Source: an uncultured Lachnospiraceae bacterium
GTDB taxonomy: Bacteria > Bacillota > Clostridia > Lachnospirales > Lachnospiraceae
Direction: 5' to 3'
Length of the DNA: 64,000 nt
NCBI GenBank assembly: GCA_910584915.1
Contig: CAJUDM010000003.1
Location: forward strand, 62,001-126,000
Below are positions 9,203-18,413 of the stretch, piece after piece. Every line of letters begins with the position of its first letter. Position 1 is the stretch's first letter. The notes below the pieces were generated by a model. The model was not told the origin of the DNA and searched no databases. It was given only the letters and a program-made list of their open reading frames with translations. The translations under genes were made by a program, and so were the position numbers.

Positions 9203-9808
9203 ATGGCGATATTTGCGACAGACGGAAAACTGGTAAATTTTTTAAACAGGCTGGGATATCTGATGGTCCTGAATTTTTTGACGGTGCTGTGCTGCATTCC
9301 CATATTTACGGCGGGGGCGGCGGTCACAGCGCTGTATTCGGTGACGCTGCGGCTGGTGCGGAAAGAGGATGAAAAGATCATAGCGGGCTATTTCAGGGCT
9401 TTTTGTGATAATTTTAAGCAGGCGACGCTCATCTGGCTGGCGGGAGGAGGGCTTCTTTTGTTTCTGCTGTTTGATATCCGGTTGCTGCTGTCCGTGCCCG
9501 GAACTTTCGGGCAGATATACCGCACTGTCTTATTCGGCGCAGTGTTGTTGCTTGTCATGTTATTGATACATGTGTTCGCCGTACTTGCCAGGTTTGACAA
9601 TACGATAAAAAATACGCTGAAGAACGCAGCGCTGTTCTGCGCGGGGCATATCATCCCGGCGGCCCTGATGTTGGTGACAGCGATGGTCCCGGTTATACTG
9701 CTTATGTTGTCCTATCGGTTTTTGTCGGTGGATATCCTGATCGGAATCTCCGGTCCGGCATATCTGACAAGTATATATTTTACACAATTGTTTAAAAAGT
9801 ATGAGTAA
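9203..9808 (+). CDS. DUF624 (YesL-like) membrane protein
   Basis: Integral membrane protein of the YesL/DUF624 family, 201 residues with about five helices. N-terminal LNRLGYLMVLNFLTVLCCIP and the pattern ALYSVTLRLVRKEDE are typical of the family. Such proteins are found beside YesM/YesN and CUT1 sugar transporters, as here, but their molecular role is not settled. Another member is cut by the right-hand window edge (63683-64000). Confidence 0.85.
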   Translation: MAIFATDGKLVNFLNRLGYLMVLNFLTVLCCIPIFTAGAAVTALYSVTLRLVRKEDEKIIAGYFRAFCDNFKQATLIWLAGGGLLLFLLFDIRLLLSVPGTFGQIYRTVLFGAVLLLVMLLIHVFAVLARFDNTIKNTLKNAALFCAGHIIPAALMLVTAMVPVILLMLSYRFLSVDILIGISGPAYLTSIYFTQLFKKYE

Positions 9809-9823
9809 ACGGAGGCTATGGTC

Positions 9824-12343
9824 ATGAGGATCAGAAAAGAGAGGCATTTTACAGGGACAAGATGTCAGGAGATCACGGAACGGGAGATAAGAAACCGTAC
9901 GGTCGCCAGGAGGGCGGCGGCGGAAGGGATTGTATTACTGGAGAACAAAAACCATCTGCTTCCTCTGAAAAAGGGTGAGAGGGTGGCTCTTTACGGTGTG
10001 GGCGCATCGAGGACGATCAAAGGCGGTACAGGCTCCGGGGATGTGAACGAGCGGGAGAGCGTCAGCATTTTTCAGGGGATGAAAAATGCCGGATTTCAGA
10101 TCACCACGGAGGAGTGGATCGGGGATTTTGACAGGCGCTACGAAGCGGCGAGAAATGCCTGGCGGGATGATATTTTAAAGAGGGCGGAGGATGTGGAAGG
10201 AACCTTAAAATTTTTCCAGATATACAGCGGGACGCCTTTTGTGATGCCGGCAGGCGCTCCTGCCGCAAAGACAGAGGCGGATATCGCCATCTATGTCCTG
10301 AGCCGTGTGGCGGGGGAGGGAAAAGACAGGAGCAGCGGCGCGGGGGACTATAAGCTGACGGAGGAAGAGAGAGGGCAGTTGGCGGATATCTGTGCGTACT
10401 ATGCCCATGTGGTAGTGGCGGTCAATACCGGCGGCATTGTGGATCTCTCTTTTATGGAGGAGCATCCCAATATTGAAGCCCTGCTCTATATCGTGCAGCC
10501 CGGGATGGAAGGCGGAAACGCCTTTGCGGATGTAATAAGCGGTGCGGTGACACCCTCCGGGAAGCTGACCGACAGTTGGGCGTACCGGTATGAGGATTAT
10601 CCGAACAGCGCCACATTCTCCGGCAACAACGGAAATGTGGAGGAGGAGTTTTATGAGGAGGGCATCTATGTCGGCTACCGCTATTTTGATACCTTTGATG
10701 TGCCGGTGAGATACAGTTTCGGCTACGGGCTGTCCTACACGGATTTTGAGACGGAGCTTGTCTCGGTCAGATGGGATGAGAAGAGAAAAAATATTGAAGT
10801 GACTGCAAAAGTGACAAACAGCGGGAGCGTCTTCAGCGGAAAGGAAGTTGTACAGCTCTATGTAACGCCGCCGGAGGGAGAGATGGAGAAGGAATTCAGA
10901 CGGCTTGCGGGCTTTGCGAAGACGACATTGCTCGCTCCCGGCGAGAGCGGGGAGGTCACGATAGCGGTGTCTCCGGAAGGGCTTGCCTCCTACTGCGGGG
11001 AGATACCAGGCTGGGTCCTGGAAAAGGGAGAGTATATGTTCTGGCTCGGAAATTCTCTGGATTCTGCAGTTTTGGCAGCCACGGCGGTGCTTGAGAAGGG
11101 TGCTGTCCTGACAAAGACAAAACATATAGCTCCGCTTCGGAGAGAACTGAGAGAGCTGAGACAGGATGCCGGGATTACGCAGAAAAAGCGGAGAGCGATG
11201 GCTGCCGCGGCGGCGGAGAAATGCCTGCCGGCAGTGGTAATACCGGCAGATCCTGTACAGAGGGAGATCATTTATCGGAAAAATAAAGATTTTATATCGA
11301 GAGAAGCGGCAGCATTTGTGGACAGCCTCTCTGAGGAACAACTGATCGCTCTCGCGAGCGGAGATCCGGGGAAAGCCCAGGGCGGCAATCTGGGGGCGGC
11401 TGGTATCTCGGTTCCCGGTTCGGCGGGGGAGACGAACGGCTGTGCGCTCGATAAAAATCTGGCTTCGATCGTGCTGGCGGACGGACCGGCGGGGCTGCGG
11501 CTGATGAAATATTACAACGTGGAGGACGGGAAGATATTGTCAAAGCCCTTCTCTTTCAGCCTGGAAGGAGGAATTTTCTGCCCGGACACAGGGGAGGAGC
11601 CCGGGGAGCGGTATTATCAGTACTGTACGGCGATTCCGGTGGGAACACTGCTGGCGCAGACCTGGGACTGCGGCCTGATCAGGGAAGTGGGGCGTATGGT
11701 CGGCGGTGAGATGGAAGAATTCGGTGTGACGCTGTGGCTTGCGCCGGGGATGAACATTCACAGAAATCCTCTGTGCGGCAGGAATTTTGAGTATTATGCG
11801 GAAGACCCGCTGCTGGCAGGTAAAATCGCGGCGGCTATGACGGACGGCGTGCAGTCCGTACCCGGATGCGGCACGACGATCAAACATCTCACCTGCAACA
11901 ACCAGGAGGACAACAGGATGGGCTCCGACAGCATCGTCTCGGAGCGGGCGCTCCGGGAGATCTATCTGAGAGGATTTGAGATCGCGGTGAAGGAATCCCA
12001 GCCTATGTCCATTATGACAAGCTACAACCTGCTGAACGGCGTGCATGTGGCAAATAACCATGATATCTGCACGGATGTGGTGCGCTCGGAGTGGGGCTTT
12101 GCGGGAGTGATCATGACAGACTGGACGACGACGGAACAGGGGGCGGACTGCACGGCTTCGGGTTGTATGCGCGCGGGAAATGACCTGGTGATGCCGGGGG
12201 CTTTCTGTGATAAGGAGAATCTGGAGAAGGAGCTGAGGGAAGGCACTTTGTGTAAAGAGGATCTGAAAGCCTGCATCAGCCGGCTGGTACATATTATCTG
12301 GCAGTCCAACCAGTATGAGGGTGCAGTGCCGTATAAAGCATAA
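9824..12343 (+). CDS. GH3 glycoside hydrolase, inverted domain order, complete
   Basis: Complete paralogue of the partial gene at 3-1550, 839 residues, without a signal peptide and so cytoplasmic. Domain order is: GH3 C-terminal alpha/beta domain first (EGIVLLENKNHLLPL at about 30-45, GTGSGDVN, GYGLSYTDFE near 310), FnIII-like domain (about 320-420), then the catalytic barrel (about 520-839) with GRNFEYYAEDP, KHLTCNNQ and nucleophile D766 in MTDW. This is the reverse of most GH3 enzymes; inverted members are known from Ruminococcus albus and Butyrivibrio fibrisolvens. The start at 9824 has CGGAGG eight bases upstream; ATG 9818 is too close to it. Probably a beta-glucosidase or related enzyme. 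Confidence 0.92.
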   Translation: MRIRKERHFTGTRCQEITEREIRNRTVARRAAAEGIVLLENKNHLLPLKKGERVALYGVGASRTIKGGTGSGDVNERESVSIFQGMKNAGFQITTEEWIGDFDRRYEAARNAWRDDILKRAEDVEGTLKFFQIYSGTPFVMPAGAPAAKTEADIAIYVLSRVAGEGKDRSSGAGDYKLTEEERGQLADICAYYAHVVVAVNTGGIVDLSFMEEHPNIEALLYIVQPGMEGGNAFADVISGAVTPSGKLTDSWAYRYEDYPNSATFSGNNGNVEEEFYEEGIYVGYRYFDTFDVPVRYSFGYGLSYTDFETELVSVRWDEKRKNIEVTAKVTNSGSVFSGKEVVQLYVTPPEGEMEKEFRRLAGFAKTTLLAPGESGEVTIAVSPEGLASYCGEIPGWVLEKGEYMFWLGNSLDSAVLAATAVLEKGAVLTKTKHIAPLRRELRELRQDAGITQKKRRAMAAAAAEKCLPAVVIPADPVQREIIYRKNKDFISREAAAFVDSLSEEQLIALASGDPGKAQGGNLGAAGISVPGSAGETNGCALDKNLASIVLADGPAGLRLMKYYNVEDGKILSKPFSFSLEGGIFCPDTGEEPGERYYQYCTAIPVGTLLAQTWDCGLIREVGRMVGGEMEEFGVTLWLAPGMNIHRNPLCGRNFEYYAEDPLLAGKIAAAMTDGVQSVPGCGTTIKHLTCNNQEDNRMGSDSIVSERALREIYLRGFEIAVKESQPMSIMTSYNLLNGVHVANNHDICTDVVRSEWGFAGVIMTDWTTTEQGADCTASGCMRAGNDLVMPGAFCDKENLEKELREGTLCKEDLKACISRLVHIIWQSNQYEGAVPYKA

Positions 12344-12360
12344 GTGCAGAGCGATAAGAG

Positions 12361-12385
12361 CCCGGGAGGAAGGAGTCCTTCCGGG
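12361..12385 (+). terminator. Hairpin after GH3 gene
   Basis: GGAAGGA pairs with TCCTTCC around one base, with flanking CCC/GGG able to extend the stem past a small bulge. It lies 18 bases after the GH3 stop codon. It has no U-tract, so it may be a transcript-stabilising hairpin rather than a true terminator. Confidence 0.45.
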
Positions 12386-12390
12386 TTAGT

Positions 12391-12485
12391 CAACAACCCC
12401 GCTGCAGGCAACGGGGCATGTGATCCTCGCGGCAGTAGCCAAATGTGCATGCGAGCATGCCTGTCTGGCTCGTTGCCTGCGGGAA
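12391..12485 (-). repeat. Structured intergenic repeat, copy A
   Basis: Reverse-strand member of a family with copies at 15909 and 18414. Read on the minus strand it has block 1 (GCAGGCAACGAGCCA, within 12466-12483), a variable hairpin (GCATGC, 2-nt spacer, GCATGC; 12447-12460), block 2 (TGCCGCGAGG, 12425-12434) and a distal hairpin (CCCCG/CGGGG, 12397-12416). Confidence 0.7.
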
Positions 12486-12527
12486 TCAAATCAGACAGAA
12501 ATCGTAAAGAGACAGGGAAGAAATGGT

Positions 12528-15500
12528 ATGAGAACAGAGGGCAGAGTCAAAGAACAATATGATAACGAACAGTTTCAAATCATTAATATCCGGGTAAATG
12601 AGATCACAGAGCCTCTGGGACTGGATGAGGAGAGGCCGGTATTTTCCTGGCAGTTTGCTAGGGCGGGGGAAAATATGATCCAGAGAAAAGTGCGGATCGT
12701 GGTGAGGAACTGTACAGCCAGCGGGAACCGTGCGGACATAGGCAGTGATGCGGGAGGGAAGGACGAGGGCGTCTTAGTACCCGAAGGAAGCAGTGCCGGT
12801 GCGGATGCCGCAGTCTGCTGGGACAGCGGCGAACTGGAGACGGACCGCAGTATCGGCATAGCTTATGCGGGGAGAGCGCTGGAGCCGGAAAGCCGGTATG
12901 AGGTTGCGGTAAAAGCGTGGGATCAAAGTGGGAGAGAGGCGGTCGGATACACCTGGTTTGAGACAGGGTTTATGAATCCGCGGATGGAAGCCTGGGAGGG
13001 CGCGGAGTGGATCGGCGCGCCGGAATATGCTGTGGCGAGCGATACCATAGGCGTTTTTGTACTGCACAGTACCATACAGATGAAAAAGCCGGGGCGGGCG
13101 GGGATCGTCTTTGGGGCAAATGACAGACGGCTTCTGGAGAGGAGCAAAAATGAGTCTTTTCTGGAGGGGGAAAATGATATACGGTTTGTGCTGAACACGG
13201 AGAGGATTCCGGCGGCGGTGGAGGTTTACCGCGTGGGATATGCGAAGGAAGATCGGGCGGATAAACCACTCTATGTCCTGCCGGCGGTGAGTTTGGAGAC
13301 GGGGAAGCCTGTGATCACGGAGGAAAACAGGTGTGAGCCCCATAAGCTGACGGTGGAAGTGGCGGGAAACGGCGCCTATACTTACCTGGATGATGTGAAG
13401 ATCGATGAGACAGAGAGAGATTCCCCTGCGGGCAGGGTGAAGATGCCCAGACAGCTCAATCCTCTGGGGGCTTTCGATGTGACTACGTTTCCGAGGCTGT
13501 GTGAGATCGGCTATTATGCGGGGGAAGGGACAGAGGCGGAGTTTGAGGGACTGCATGTACATTTCAGGCGCACGCCCGCCAGAGAGTTTTACAGGATGGA
13601 GGGGAGAAAACTTACCGGGGAATGTCGGGTACTGATCGATCCTTCCTGCCACGCGCTGCCCATGCTCCGCAGGACCTTTTCTGTAAAAAAAGGGTTGGCG
13701 CGGGCAAGGCTTTATGCCACGGCGCGGGGCATCTACGAGTGCACCATCAACGGAAAGAGAGTCGGGGAGGAATATTTTGCGCCGGGGGCAAGCCAGTATG
13801 ACAGGCATTTACTGTATCAGACTTACGATGTGACGGATCTGCTGACGGAGGGCGAAAACGGTATCGGCTGTATCCTGGCGTCGGGATGGTGGAGCGATTC
13901 ATCTACGTTCCGGCTGGATAACTTTAACTACTGGGGGGATCAGGTGAGTTTCCTGGGAAAGCTGGTTGTCACCTACGGGGACGGGACCAGGGAGGTTTTT
14001 GTGACGGACCGGGAGAACTGGCAGTATTACGGCGAGGGACCTTATCTGTATGCGGGGTTTTTCAATGGGGAACAGTACGATGCGCGGAAAGCGGCACTGT
14101 ATCGGGATTTCTCCAAAGCTGATTTCTCTGTGGAAGGACTGCAGAGGCCGGATGAGATCAGACCGGTCCCCATCGCGGAGAGCGAAGGCATTTTTCCCGG
14201 GGCGGCGGTGTGGCCCGGGGTAAACGAGACGGAGCCGAAGCTTGTGGGAAATTATCAGGCACCGGTCAGGGAGATAGAGACGATTACGGCAAAGTCTGTG
14301 AGTGAGCCGATGCCGGGTGTGTATATTTATGATCTGGGACAGGAGATAGCCGGCGTTCCTGTTTTGGCATTCCATGAAAAGCGAGGGTGCAGGGTGACGA
14401 TCCGGTATGGGGAGATGCTGTACCCGGCGATGGAGCGATACGGAGAACTGGCGGGGTGTATGCTGCAGGCGAACCTGCGGGAGGCGTCGAACACAGACAT
14501 CTATATTTGCAGCGGGGAGGACGGAGAGACCTATCAACCACGTTTTACCTTCCACGGCTATCGCTATATTGAAATCAGCGGGGTGGAGAATCCTCCCGCG
14601 CCAAAGGAGGTGCGGAGCGTACTGCTCTCCAGTGTGGAGAAGGTCACCGGGGCGTTTGTGTGTGACAATGAGCTGATCGATCGGTTTGTCAAAAATGTCG
14701 CCTACAGCCAGTATTGTAATTTTATCAGTATTCCGACAGACTGCCCGCAGAGGAACGAACGGATGGGCTGGATGGGAGACACCCATATTTTCTGCCGTAC
14801 CGCCAACTACCAGAGCAATGTGAAAAATTTTTATCTGCGCAATCTGCAGGCGATGACGGATATGCAGAGGGCGGACGGCAGGCTGCCAAGCATTGCGCCT
14901 TTCGGAGGCGGATTCGGGGGACTGACCTATGAGAGCGCGCTGATCCTGATCGTATATGAATTATATCAGCAATATGGGGATGCGCAGATCATAGAGACTT
15001 ATTACGGGGCGATGAAACGCTGGATGGAGGCGATAAAGAAGGAGGGACTGCCGGGGATACCTTCCGCGCAGCCGCCCGCATGGCTGGGAGACTGGCTGGC
15101 GCCGGAGCCGGCGGACGATGCCCTTCTCTGGAATGCTTTCCATTACCGCAACGCTAAATATATGCAGTTTTTCGCGGGAAAACTGGGGCTTTCGGAAGAG
15201 GAGAAAGCGTACAGGCAGGAGGCGGAGGTGACGAAGCGGTACTGGAATGAAACCTTTGTGGAAAAAGAGACCGGGAGGACAAAATGTGCGGATGGCAGCA
15301 TCTGTGATGTGCAGGGGAGTTATTCGACAGGCTTAAGCTGTGATGTGTTTGACGAGAGATACACAGAGGCGGCATTCGGGCATCTGGCAAGGAAGACAAA
15401 AGAGGGGGATTTTACGATCCGGTCCGGCTTTTTCGGGACGGAACCGATCAATCCGATGCTGAGCCTGGGCGGTTTTAGCGATCTGGCGTACCGCATGATC

Positions 15501-15935
15501 ACGCAGACAAAATATCCGAGCTGGCTCTATCCCGTGACGCAGGGGGCGACTACGATCTGGGAGCGCTGGAACAGCTTTACCGAGGAGGACGGATTCGGAG
15601 AAAACAATTCTATGAACAGTTTCAATCACTATTCTCTGGGAAGCGTAGTGAACTGGCTCTATGAGAATGTGCTTGGGATCAGGCGGGATGAGGCATATCC
15701 AGGTTATAAACATTTTATACTGAAGCCGGAGATCGGAGGCTTTGATTGGGCGAAGGGCGGCATCGATACTCCTCACGGCAGGATCGAGAGCGCGTGGGAG
15801 CGGCGCGGAGATAAGATTTCCTACACCTGCACGATTCCGCCCAACACGACGGCGGAGGTGATCGTGGAAGAGGCGTGCAGAGAAGTGGGGAGCGGGACAT
15901 ATACTTTTTATTTCCGCGGGCAACGAGCCAAGTAG
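12528..15935 (+). CDS. GH78 alpha-L-rhamnosidase
   Basis: Inverting alpha-L-rhamnosidase of family GH78, 1135 residues, removing terminal rhamnose from imported plant glycosides or oligosaccharides. N-terminal beta domains (about 20-420) precede the rhamnosidase N domain and an (alpha/alpha)6 barrel. The general acid is E744 in DCPQRNERMGW and the probable general base is E1012 in TTIWERW. No signal peptide, so cytoplasmic. The start at 12528 (MRTEGRVKE) has only a weak ribosome site; longer in-frame starts fall inside repeat copy A and are unlikely. The last residues (YFRGQRAK) and the stop are encoded by repeat copy B. Confidence 0.93.
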   Translation: MRTEGRVKEQYDNEQFQIINIRVNEITEPLGLDEERPVFSWQFARAGENMIQRKVRIVVRNCTASGNRADIGSDAGGKDEGVLVPEGSSAGADAAVCWDSGELETDRSIGIAYAGRALEPESRYEVAVKAWDQSGREAVGYTWFETGFMNPRMEAWEGAEWIGAPEYAVASDTIGVFVLHSTIQMKKPGRAGIVFGANDRRLLERSKNESFLEGENDIRFVLNTERIPAAVEVYRVGYAKEDRADKPLYVLPAVSLETGKPVITEENRCEPHKLTVEVAGNGAYTYLDDVKIDETERDSPAGRVKMPRQLNPLGAFDVTTFPRLCEIGYYAGEGTEAEFEGLHVHFRRTPAREFYRMEGRKLTGECRVLIDPSCHALPMLRRTFSVKKGLARARLYATARGIYECTINGKRVGEEYFAPGASQYDRHLLYQTYDVTDLLTEGENGIGCILASGWWSDSSTFRLDNFNYWGDQVSFLGKLVVTYGDGTREVFVTDRENWQYYGEGPYLYAGFFNGEQYDARKAALYRDFSKADFSVEGLQRPDEIRPVPIAESEGIFPGAAVWPGVNETEPKLVGNYQAPVREIETITAKSVSEPMPGVYIYDLGQEIAGVPVLAFHEKRGCRVTIRYGEMLYPAMERYGELAGCMLQANLREASNTDIYICSGEDGETYQPRFTFHGYRYIEISGVENPPAPKEVRSVLLSSVEKVTGAFVCDNELIDRFVKNVAYSQYCNFISIPTDCPQRNERMGWMGDTHIFCRTANYQSNVKNFYLRNLQAMTDMQRADGRLPSIAPFGGGFGGLTYESALILIVYELYQQYGDAQIIETYYGAMKRWMEAIKKEGLPGIPSAQPPAWLGDWLAPEPADDALLWNAFHYRNAKYMQFFAGKLGLSEEEKAYRQEAEVTKRYWNETFVEKETGRTKCADGSICDVQGSYSTGLSCDVFDERYTEAAFGHLARKTKEGDFTIRSGFFGTEPINPMLSLGGFSDLAYRMITQTKYPSWLYPVTQGATTIWERWNSFTEEDGFGENNSMNSFNHYSLGSVVNWLYENVLGIRRDEAYPGYKHFILKPEIGGFDWAKGGIDTPHGRIESAWERRGDKISYTCTIPPNTTAEVIVEEACREVGSGTYTFYFRGQRAK

Positions 15936-16040
15936 CTGTGCTTAAAGTCAACCCTGGGTTGGCTTGGATATATTGGCGGTTGCCGCGAGGGTGAAATACT
16001 CCACAGCTTGTTGCGGGGTATTTTATTTCCACGGGCAATG
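15909..16040 (+). repeat. Structured intergenic repeat, copy B
   Basis: Block 1 CCGCGGGCAACGAGCCA at 15914-15930; variable hairpin AAGTCAACCC/GGGTTGGCTT (one G-T pair) at 15945-15965; block 2 TGCCGCGAGG at 15981-15990; closing stem AAATAC (15994-15999) with GTATTT (16018-16023). A second, partial block-1-like start (CCACGGGCAATG) follows at 16029-16040. The copy overlaps the end of the rhamnosidase gene. Confidence 0.75.
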
Positions 16041-16099
16041 AAAGAAATTGCAGGCAGAACAGAGGTCTGACTGTAATGGAGTGAAAGGAATACATTGAG

Positions 16100-16975
16100 A
16101 TGACGAAACGGAAGGTTTACGGATATCTGCTTGCTACGTTCATGCTGTGGGGAAGCCTGTTTGTGGTGACCCAGTTTGTGCTGGGGAAGATTCCCACGTT
16201 TACGGTGGCAATGGTTCGGTATCTGCTGTCGTATATCGCCCTGTCCGCGGCGGCGCGGGGGAGGCAGAAGGAGACTGTAGAAAAAGGGGACCGCAAATAT
16301 TTCTTTATCGTGGGCTTTATCGGGTACTTTGTGGCGGTGGACTTTCAGCTTTTGGGGACCAAATACGCGGGCTCCTCGATGGCGTCCCTGATCAATTCCC
16401 TGAATCCTGTCTTTATCAGCGTGATGGCGGTCTTTATCCTGAAGGAAAAGCTGACAAAGGAGAAGATCGCGGGACTGGCGTTGTCGATGACCGGTGTGTA
16501 TCTGATCATCGGACATGGGGCGTCCGTCTCACTGCCCGGGATCTTATGTTCTTTTATCGCCGTGTCCGGGTGGGCGCTCATGTCGGTGATCTCGAGAAAG
16601 ATCTCCGGCAAATACAGTTCCCTCACGATCACAAGGTACGCCATGCTGATCGCGGCGCTCTGCAATATCCCGACTTCCCTTCTGGAGATCGGACTGACGC
16701 ATCCGGCGGTCAGAGTTGACCTGCCGGCAGCTTTGGGACTGCTCTACATGGGGCTGGTGTGTACGGCGTTTACCAATATGCTGTGGAACAAAAGCCTATC
16801 GGAGCTTCCTGCGAACACCTGCTCCGCCTTTTACCCGATTCAGACACTGACGTCCTCCCTGCTGGGAATTCTGGTGTTTCACGAGGTGCTGACAGTGTCC
16901 TTCGCGGCGGGCACGTTGTTTATCATTGCGGGTGTGCTGATCAGTCTTTTGTGGAAGGGACACAATCAGCAGTGA
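16100..16975 (+). CDS. EamA/DMT-family transporter
   Basis: Ten-helix drug/metabolite transporter with two EamA repeats (about residues 8-140 and 150-285), 291 residues. FMLWGSLFVVTQFVLGKIP at the N-terminus and GLVCTAFTNMLWNKSLSELP in the second half are typical. Family members export metabolites or amino acids; nothing here fixes the substrate. It lies between repeat copy B and a convergent LiaF-like gene, so it is probably transcribed alone. Confidence 0.88.
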   Translation: MTKRKVYGYLLATFMLWGSLFVVTQFVLGKIPTFTVAMVRYLLSYIALSAAARGRQKETVEKGDRKYFFIVGFIGYFVAVDFQLLGTKYAGSSMASLINSLNPVFISVMAVFILKEKLTKEKIAGLALSMTGVYLIIGHGASVSLPGILCSFIAVSGWALMSVISRKISGKYSSLTITRYAMLIAALCNIPTSLLEIGLTHPAVRVDLPAALGLLYMGLVCTAFTNMLWNKSLSELPANTCSAFYPIQTLTSSLLGILVFHEVLTVSFAAGTLFIIAGVLISLLWKGHNQQ

Positions 16976-17024
16976 AACAGGCGGAGGTTTAGCCATCCGC
17001 CTGTGGTGAAGAAAACCCCGGTCC

Positions 17025-17747
17025 TCAGATGTGGTGAACCTCCACATGCCCGAAGGATACTTCTCCTTCCAGATAGAGCGTATTCACGCCGGCGGGGTTC
17101 CCGTAGCCGGATTCCTCCACGCTGCCGAACGCCTGCCTCACATTGATCACGACGTTCCAGCCGGCGGGGACATAAAGTTCCAGGTTGCCGAAGGAGCACT
17201 CCACCAGAGCGTGTGCTGCGTTATTTTTCAGCGAAGCGTCAGTAAAGTATACTTCCAGATTTCCGAAGGAACTTTTCAGAAAGATCCGGCTTATATTGCT
17301 GCCCACGACATATTTTACGACGTATCCAAAGGAGGCTTCATAACGGATCTCCTCCCCGCTCAGGATCTCCTCCTCCCTTCTTTCGGGACGGCGGCTGCTT
17401 CGTGGATAAGGGGGCACCGGGTGATCTTTATACTTCCAGCGCTTTGGAAAGAGGATATTCAGTCCGATGGTACCGAGCAGGGCGGCTCCCAGTACGGGCC
17501 AGGGAGTGATCATTTCCAGATGCAGGAGTTCATCGTTGAGGATGATCAGGCATGCCAGCGAGAACAGGATCTGTCCGAAGGACCTGCCGAGAACACCGTC
17601 CGCTAATAGCCCAAACAGGACGATGGAGAAGAAAACGGACCAGAAGTTCAACCCTTCCAGATACCCCAGCCTGCCCAGCAGCAGGGCGATCGCTCCGAGC
17701 AGGAACAGGATACCCCAGAATACTTTTTTAAACTGCTTTTTTTTCAT
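17025..17747 (-). CDS. LiaF-like membrane protein
   Basis: 240-residue protein with four short N-terminal helices (about 8-105, DUF5668/LiaF transmembrane type), a charged Arg/Glu linker (about 115-130) and a C-terminal beta-rich region with repeated patterns SFGNLEVYF, SFGNLELYV and SFGHVEVH, typical of LiaF-like cell-envelope stress proteins. A good ribosome site (AAAGGAG) precedes the ATG. It is downstream of the LytTR gene on the same strand, so the pair is probably co-transcribed and autoregulatory. Whether it senses envelope stress is inferred from the family. Confidence 0.8.
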   Translation of the reverse strand: MKKKQFKKVFWGILFLLGAIALLLGRLGYLEGLNFWSVFFSIVLFGLLADGVLGRSFGQILFSLACLIILNDELLHLEMITPWPVLGAALLGTIGLNILFPKRWKYKDHPVPPYPRSSRRPERREEEILSGEEIRYEASFGYVVKYVVGSNISRIFLKSSFGNLEVYFTDASLKNNAAHALVECSFGNLELYVPAGWNVVINVRQAFGSVEESGYGNPAGVNTLYLEGEVSFGHVEVHHI

Positions 17748-17921
17748 GTTTATATCTCCTTTTGTTTTAGATGCTTTTATAGTGATGTCTTTTTGTACGG
17801 TTTTTTATGTTTTACATGCAGTTTTTGATCGCTTTCCTTGTGAGTTTTTGCATGCTTCTCTGTGCGGTTTTGTCTGCGTTTGTTTTGATTTATGTTTTGT
17901 CCGGCTTACTTCAGGCTGTGC

Positions 17922-18386
17922 TTATCCGGGTTCCAGCTTTCTCTCCCTCAGCCGCTCTATCAGCGCTTTGTAATAGATTCTGCTGACCATTGCCCTTTTA
18001 GGACTTCCAGCAAATTCCACGATGCTGGAAGCGGTCAGGTTTCTGGTGATGGAGTAGATCCGGTCCAGATTGGCGATGGAGGATTTGGATATCCTCATAA
18101 AATTGCCCGGCAGAAGTTCTTCGAGTTCGTACAGTTTGTAAGAACAGATAAACAGCTTATCTGCGGTATGGGCGCGTATTTCACGCCCTTCTGTCTCAAA
18201 GAAACAGATTTCACCGATCGGGATATAATAGTCTGTCTCCCCGCTGCGCAGTGCCAGATGGCGTTTCCCGCTGCTCAGTCTTGATATATGGTTTTGCAGG
18301 CTGATGATGTCATCATTCAGACGGGCGCAGCGGATAATGACTTCATCTTCCGGCAGTCCTTCTTCTATTTCTATCTTTACTTTCAT
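17922..18386 (-). CDS. LytTR-family DNA-binding regulator
   Basis: 154-residue transcription factor with no receiver domain. The first 45 residues are a short acidic alpha/beta segment; the LytTR DNA-binding domain follows (about 50-150), with IPIGEICFFETEGREI, SYKLYELEELLP and MRISKSSIANLDRI. GGAG is eight bases before the ATG. Stand-alone LytTR proteins are usually paired with a small membrane protein, here the LiaF-like protein downstream. Its promoter appears to be at 18621-18648, leaving a leader of about 230 nt that contains repeat copy C in antisense. Confidence 0.88.
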   Translation of the reverse strand: MKVKIEIEEGLPEDEVIIRCARLNDDIISLQNHISRLSSGKRHLALRSGETDYYIPIGEICFFETEGREIRAHTADKLFICSYKLYELEELLPGNFMRISKSSIANLDRIYSITRNLTASSIVEFAGSPKRAMVSRIYYKALIERLRERKLEPG

Positions 18387-18413
18387 AGCGAATCTCCGGC
18401 TGTATTGTTATGT

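Noticed and set aside
10205..11341. Long antisense open frame across the second GH3 gene
   Set aside because: Same composition signs and no ribosome site; the sense gene is strongly supported.
12420..12527. N-terminal extension of the rhamnosidase
   Set aside because: The extra in-frame codons lie inside repeat copy A and read as Cys/Ala-rich noise; ATG 12528 begins the recognisable protein.
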